Assembly (NCBI GenBank): GCA_017408185.1
Contig: JAFQVE010000144.1
Coordinates: 1-10,575 of the forward strand
DNA: 10,575 bases
Direction: 5' to 3'
DNA from: Oscillospiraceae bacterium
GTDB lineage: Bacteria > Bacillota_A > Clostridia > Oscillospirales > JAAYXM01
Both the position numbers and the translations under genes were made by a program. The first letter of the stretch is position 1, and each line of letters opens with the position of its first letter. Positions 8,001 to 10,575 of this stretch are shown one piece after another. The notes under the pieces were generated by a model. It was given only the letters and a program-made list of their open reading frames with translations, was not told the origin of the DNA and ran no database searches.

Positions 8001-10575
8001 AAGCAGAATATACAAGGTGGACAACTTGAGCTTACCATTGTAAATACCGTTGACCGTGACGGAATGGGAAATGAATCGGCTCCGTATTACAACATTACTT
8101 GGCTTGACAGACTTTGCACTCTCGCCGATGTGCTTACTCTCTATAAAGGCAACGGAGATTATGGACTGTATGACAACCCCAAGTTTGCAAAAATGTTCAC
8201 AACGGCGCTTCCGATAACGATCACAGAATCTCATCATGCACAGATTGCGGATTCAGGGCAGATCGCAGGTATTGAATATGCAGGTAATATCAACATATAC
8301 ATTCAGGCGTTTAAACAGCTTATGAATACACCGTATGCAGAGGAAATTGCACAGTATATTTACTTGCGCAACGGAAAGACAACGGATAATCTTCACTATG
8401 ACATACTTGAAGAAAATCCGGAAAGACTTCAGGACGAGCTTCTTCTGCATGTTGATGAGAAGAATCCGGCAAGAAGCGAAATGATGGCGGGGTACGGTTT
8501 CGCGGTACTTCGTGACGGAGGAAATTACACCTCGGCAAGCTTAATGACATCAAATAACAATCTTCGCGATTTCTGGATTTATTTCGGAAGAAACAACGTA
8601 AGCCATTCGCATAATGACACGCTGAATATCGGAATAGAAGCATTTGGGTTGAATTTGGCGCCGGATATAGGTTATCCGACAAATACAGGGAACAATCCCG
8701 AACGAATGCAATGGATCAGCGCAATGCTTTCGCATAATACCGTTATGGTAAATGAAAAACAGGTTCAGGATATGACGGTAGGAAGACCGCTCCATTTTGA
8801 CAGCACGGAAAATGTTAAGCTTGTTGATGTAGATGCATCAGCTGCATATGATGAAACGGATGCTTACCGCCGAAGCCTTGTTATGATAAAGGTGAATGAC
8901 GACATTTCATACGGTGTTGACTTTTTCCGCATAACCGGCGGCGATAAGCACACCTTCAGCTTCCATGCACAGTCAGAAACAGCAACAGGGGTTGAAGGTC
9001 TTGACGGGCTTACTCACGATGAGGTTGTAAAGGATGAGTTTGGTAACGATATTGTCGGCTCATACGCAGGAGCTGATGTTCCGCAAGGTCCGGACCCGTA
9101 CTCAAGAACGGACACATCAAGCTACGAAACAAAGTATCCGCATGGATATACATGGCTTTATGATGTACGTCGCGATAAGTCGGCAGAAAATCAATTTGCC
9201 GTTGATTTTGAAATAACGGACTACAGAAAAGCGATTGAAAACAATAAGAATATTCATCTCCGCGTTACGCAGCTCAATAAATTCAAGCCGAGTGAGGTGG
9301 CGCTCGCAAAGGGCCCCGTGCCTCCGAAAACGGAGAACTTATCTCTTCCAAAAGGACTTGAATATATGCTTGTCCAGCGTGAGGGAGAAAACCTGGACAC
9401 ACTGTTCACAACGGTGTTTGAACCATATCGCGGCAGTCGGTATATTGAGAGCATCGAGGCGCTCACAATAGACGGCGTTGACGAAGCGGACAATTCCGTA
9501 ATAGCTGTTAAGGTAACGCACACAGACAAAGAAAGATTTGATTATGTTGTATATGCAACGGATAATTCAAAGCTTTACACCGTGCGCGATACGGACGAAA
9601 GCGTGGCACTTACCTTCCGTGGCTTCGTTGGCGTAGTGACGAAGAATGCATCCGGTGCGGTTATCTATTGCTATGTAAACGACGGCGACGACATTTCCGG
9701 TGCAACCGGAACCGACGGTATATATGAAGGCTCGGTAAAAGCATTCCAAAAGGATTTGAGCGATGATAACTTTATTGATGTAAGCTTTGACGGAGAGGTT
9801 GATCTTTCCAAGCTTCACGGCAGGTATATTTACATTGAAAACAGCACCGGAATAAATGCCGTATATCCGATAAAGAGCGTGCAAGACAACCGTGAATCTG
9901 TCGGTACGGTGCGACTTGGAACAGGTACGGTAACGCTAATAAACGGAAACAAGGATTTCTTTGACGAACAAAAGGGTTATCAGTACAATATTCAGGAAGA
10001 GCAGCGCTTTGCTATTCCGCTGTCATACGAAGAGGATTTCACACCGGTATTTGACGATGTTTCCGATAACATCACAACAAGTGCCGGAAGCTCGGTAAGC
10101 GTAACTGTAAATGCCGAAAGCACGATAACGGATAACCCGCCTGCAATAACGTATATCGGCACAACTCTACCGCGCGGCGCAAGCCTTAATTCGGCAACCG
10201 GCACGGTAACGTGGAAGCCGGATAGCAGCCAGATAGGTGAGAACCACTTTGCAATCACAGCGCGCGATGCGGATGGCAGAGAAAGCACTGTTCACTTCAA
10301 CATAATGGTTTACGGTTCGACAACAGGGGAAAAGAACCAAATAACCGAAACTACCGGGGCGGAAACCACCGGCACACCATCTGCCGGTGGCGGCGGGGGA
10401 GGCGGCGGTGGAGGTGCCGCACCCGTACCCACAGATACGCCGGAAACAGGGAAGGATGATGAAAGCCTTCTCCTTGAGGAGAAGGTGCCGAGCACAGGCG
10501 AGGCGGATGAGGTGGAAAAACCGCAATTCACAGATCTTGGTAATCACGAATGGGCAGAGGACGCGATAAACACAC
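5010..10575 (+). CDS. Giant secreted, SLH-anchored heparinase II/III-like polysaccharide lyase, 3' end missing
   Basis: The frame is open from 5010 to the last base: 1855 complete codons, no stop. Residues 1-27 are a signal peptide (MKRLLSAV..., cut after VFA). Then: about 67-192 and 211-400, two beta-rich regions resembling carbohydrate-binding modules; 405-490 and 496-580, two Big_2-type Ig domains; Cys656, Cys659, Cys688 and Cys691, a two-CxxC zinc-type knuckle often seen in this lyase family; about 780-1150, helical (alpha/alpha toroid), including NESAPYY near 1021-1027; about 1160-1560, the heparinase II/III beta-sandwich, with His1199-Ser-His1201-Asn-Asp, then Asp1219, then His1242-Asn-Thr-Val. 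This pattern fits the catalytic and zinc-binding residues of Pedobacter heparinase II as recalled. About 1575-1680 is an unassigned beta region, 1683-1768 a putative-Ig (He_PIG-like) domain, 1793-1802 ten glycines, and 1840 onward an SLH motif. The enzyme probably cleaves an acidic polysaccharide by beta-elimination at the cell surface. The exact substrate is unknown. Confidence 0.88.
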   Translation, partial: MKRLLSAVIAIAMFISLLPVTSVSVFASTGVDVIRYDLAKVLEENGFTHNSGKTVSEIAKALAGNLFEFSAVADDKTSSGGGSIRFRNYAGNYNIQIVKNKWIEFNIYVPEKADYTLDVYYGLYKEHGTVDIYLDGAEASIGSYDIYAEGKTFNVLSSTPYTVSNVSLSEGWHTIKFTATGGAGSVSTFVLRKPKPVLPPLDYAGTEYNTEYNFIMLSDSWDPLANEDQKLPDTISKNDIRGIKYEHTVGKNWCWYGIGPEYLADNTTAHVYRYNGKFDATDRLRLMLPYQKWAAFKIIVPEIGKYAVSLEYAAYNTTAGECDIYIVPLVDEDKIDALLINDNYVGHVNFLDDETWSVADEYLGLKDFYEAGEHLLVFKNTSSKGIRRHITPRKLYIEGANIFKTVELSIDKTGTFGYGDTAQISVTAKLADGTELDKSEYSVSYATSNENIIAVDAKGKVTARGDGQAKVFVAVTSNGFTRTEELVISAIDDTAVKEITLDISENMFVGETAKFSFTALMESKNRIPISEDVTYTYSSDGIVSVESGIVNALSEGTVRVTANAVFRDEPVSDYVDITVINHDGKKGSNIYTDEKRENAVENIKKYEWAKKEAEAAISVADKYLESYEFLYNHIPYDSFPRSRQVGERGDPEYNLCRYCGVDIEGTYGANGSGAWVINIFSRPWKVQCPDCKRIFPSNDFESFYNLGLSEDGKWSKQRALDAHREMLIEKGLLSDTGEDAPAEEYSDAWYKYYGYGVEGGYLYNETYTELWKADSTKRNIDPRTGEAVDGLRWGVDDGFGYLPGRLCTETQPERHCYIALYSFFMWGNVRSAIRYLADAYVYTGEEKYAIAGGMLLDRVADVFPGYDISVYNDSGYVKCMINDGGSGFGAVQGRITDCELGVVLARACDAFFPILKNEKFLNTMAEVKPEQTSSVKIWEYWEKNVLEEIFESAKDGQLNGNFGMAEEAVGTVAIVLDREPKTTEILEWLYAPNTGDEKQNIQGGQLELTIVNTVDRDGMGNESAPYYNITWLDRLCTLADVLTLYKGNGDYGLYDNPKFAKMFTTALPITITESHHAQIADSGQIAGIEYAGNINIYIQAFKQLMNTPYAEEIAQYIYLRNGKTTDNLHYDILEENPERLQDELLLHVDEKNPARSEMMAGYGFAVLRDGGNYTSASLMTSNNNLRDFWIYFGRNNVSHSHNDTLNIGIEAFGLNLAPDIGYPTNTGNNPERMQWISAMLSHNTVMVNEKQVQDMTVGRPLHFDSTENVKLVDVDASAAYDETDAYRRSLVMIKVNDDISYGVDFFRITGGDKHTFSFHAQSETATGVEGLDGLTHDEVVKDEFGNDIVGSYAGADVPQGPDPYSRTDTSSYETKYPHGYTWLYDVRRDKSAENQFAVDFEITDYRKAIENNKNIHLRVTQLNKFKPSEVALAKGPVPPKTENLSLPKGLEYMLVQREGENLDTLFTTVFEPYRGSRYIESIEALTIDGVDEADNSVIAVKVTHTDKERFDYVVYATDNSKLYTVRDTDESVALTFRGFVGVVTKNASGAVIYCYVNDGDDISGATGTDGIYEGSVKAFQKDLSDDNFIDVSFDGEVDLSKLHGRYIYIENSTGINAVYPIKSVQDNRESVGTVRLGTGTVTLINGNKDFFDEQKGYQYNIQEEQRFAIPLSYEEDFTPVFDDVSDNITTSAGSSVSVTVNAESTITDNPPAITYIGTTLPRGASLNSATGTVTWKPDSSQIGENHFAITARDADGRESTVHFNIMVYGSTTGEKNQITETTGAETTGTPSAGGGGGGGGGGAAPVPTDTPETGKDDESLLLEEKVPSTGEADEVEKPQFTDLGNHEWAEDAINT
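6222..6752 (+). other. Tandem Big_2-type Ig domains inside the lyase
   Basis: Two units of about 85 residues (residues 405-490 and 496-580). Each opens with a V-x-L/I-x-L/I strand, has a central 'G-D/E-T-A' turn (YGDTAQIS, VGETAKFS), a 'Y-x-T/S-S' segment (YATSNENIIAV, YTYSSDGIVSV) and a late small-residue turn (ARGDGQAKV, ALSEGTVRV). This is the Big_2 pattern. They probably act as rigid spacers between the N-terminal binding-like modules and the catalytic part. Confidence 0.75.
10386..10415 (+). other. Ten-glycine hinge encoded by mixed codons
   Basis: Residues 1793-1802 are all glycine, encoded by GGT, GGC, GGG and GGA in mixed order, within a Thr/Gly/Pro-rich linker between the putative-Ig domain and the SLH region. 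It is likely a flexible hinge holding the enzyme away from the wall. The G-rich strand has several GG and GGGG runs. Confidence 0.8.
10527..10575 (+). other. Start of an S-layer homology (SLH) domain, cut by the window end
   Basis: From residue 1840 the sequence FTDLGNHEWAEDAINT matches the SLH opening F-x-D-(6-7 residues)-W-A-x-x-A-I. SLH domains normally occur in sets of two or three and bind pyruvylated secondary cell-wall polymers, so about 120-180 more residues would be expected to the right of this window. Confidence 0.8.

Noticed and set aside
10167..10547. Minus-strand and plus-strand frames with proline/arginine runs near the window end
   Set aside because: The runs are the mirror image of the glycine hinge of the lyase; the plus-strand lyase frame continues through with domain-level matches.
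1..10575. CRISPR array, tRNA/rRNA, insertion sequence or prophage parts
   Set aside because: No regularly spaced repeats, no cloverleaf or rRNA-like stretch, and no transposase or integrase motif were seen on either strand.

Overview
The window looks like a chromosomal segment from an anaerobic Clostridia-type Firmicute, probably a gut or rumen relative of the Oscillospirales/Lachnospirales. The evidence is strong AAGGAGG-type ribosome binding sites, moderate-to-AT-rich intergenic DNA, and a very large secreted protein that ends in an S-layer homology (SLH) motif. No taxonomic search could be run, so this placement is an inference.

Layout. Bases 1-1512 hold the 3' two-thirds of tex, a conserved housekeeping nucleic-acid-binding protein, which ends at a strong hairpin. 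Facing it on the minus strand are an FAD-dependent oxidoreductase (1588-2718) and, upstream of it, an AraC-family regulator (2816-3730). A hairpin terminator and a separate -10 box lie between these two. A 254-base divergent control region (3731-3984) contains a near-consensus promoter for araC, a perfect 14-base palindrome with an extra half-site, and an AT-rich promoter with repeated GAAAAAGT for the rightward genes. Rightward there is a probable two-gene operon. Its first gene encodes a 330-residue cytoplasmic TIM-barrel protein resembling GH20 (3985-4977). After 32 bases comes a giant secreted heparinase II/III-like polysaccharide lyase (5010 to beyond 10575; at least 1855 residues and still open at the window edge).

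The last gene is the main content and is easy to miss: its reading frame is open from the ATG at 5010 to the final base, so a method that requires a stop codon inside the window does not report it and lists only antisense and out-of-frame shadows there. Its order of parts is signal peptide, two carbohydrate-binding-like beta domains, two Big_2-type Ig domains, a four-cysteine knuckle, an alpha/alpha-toroid plus beta-sandwich lyase core with HxH...D...H motifs, an accessory beta region, a putative-Ig domain, a ten-glycine hinge and the start of an SLH domain.

How the genes may work together (inference): the SLH-anchored lyase would cut an acidic polysaccharide at the cell surface. The cytoplasmic GH20-like protein and possibly the FAD oxidoreductase would process imported products. 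The AraC protein, encoded divergently, would sense the sugar. No transporter is visible in this window and the substrate cannot be read from the sequence.
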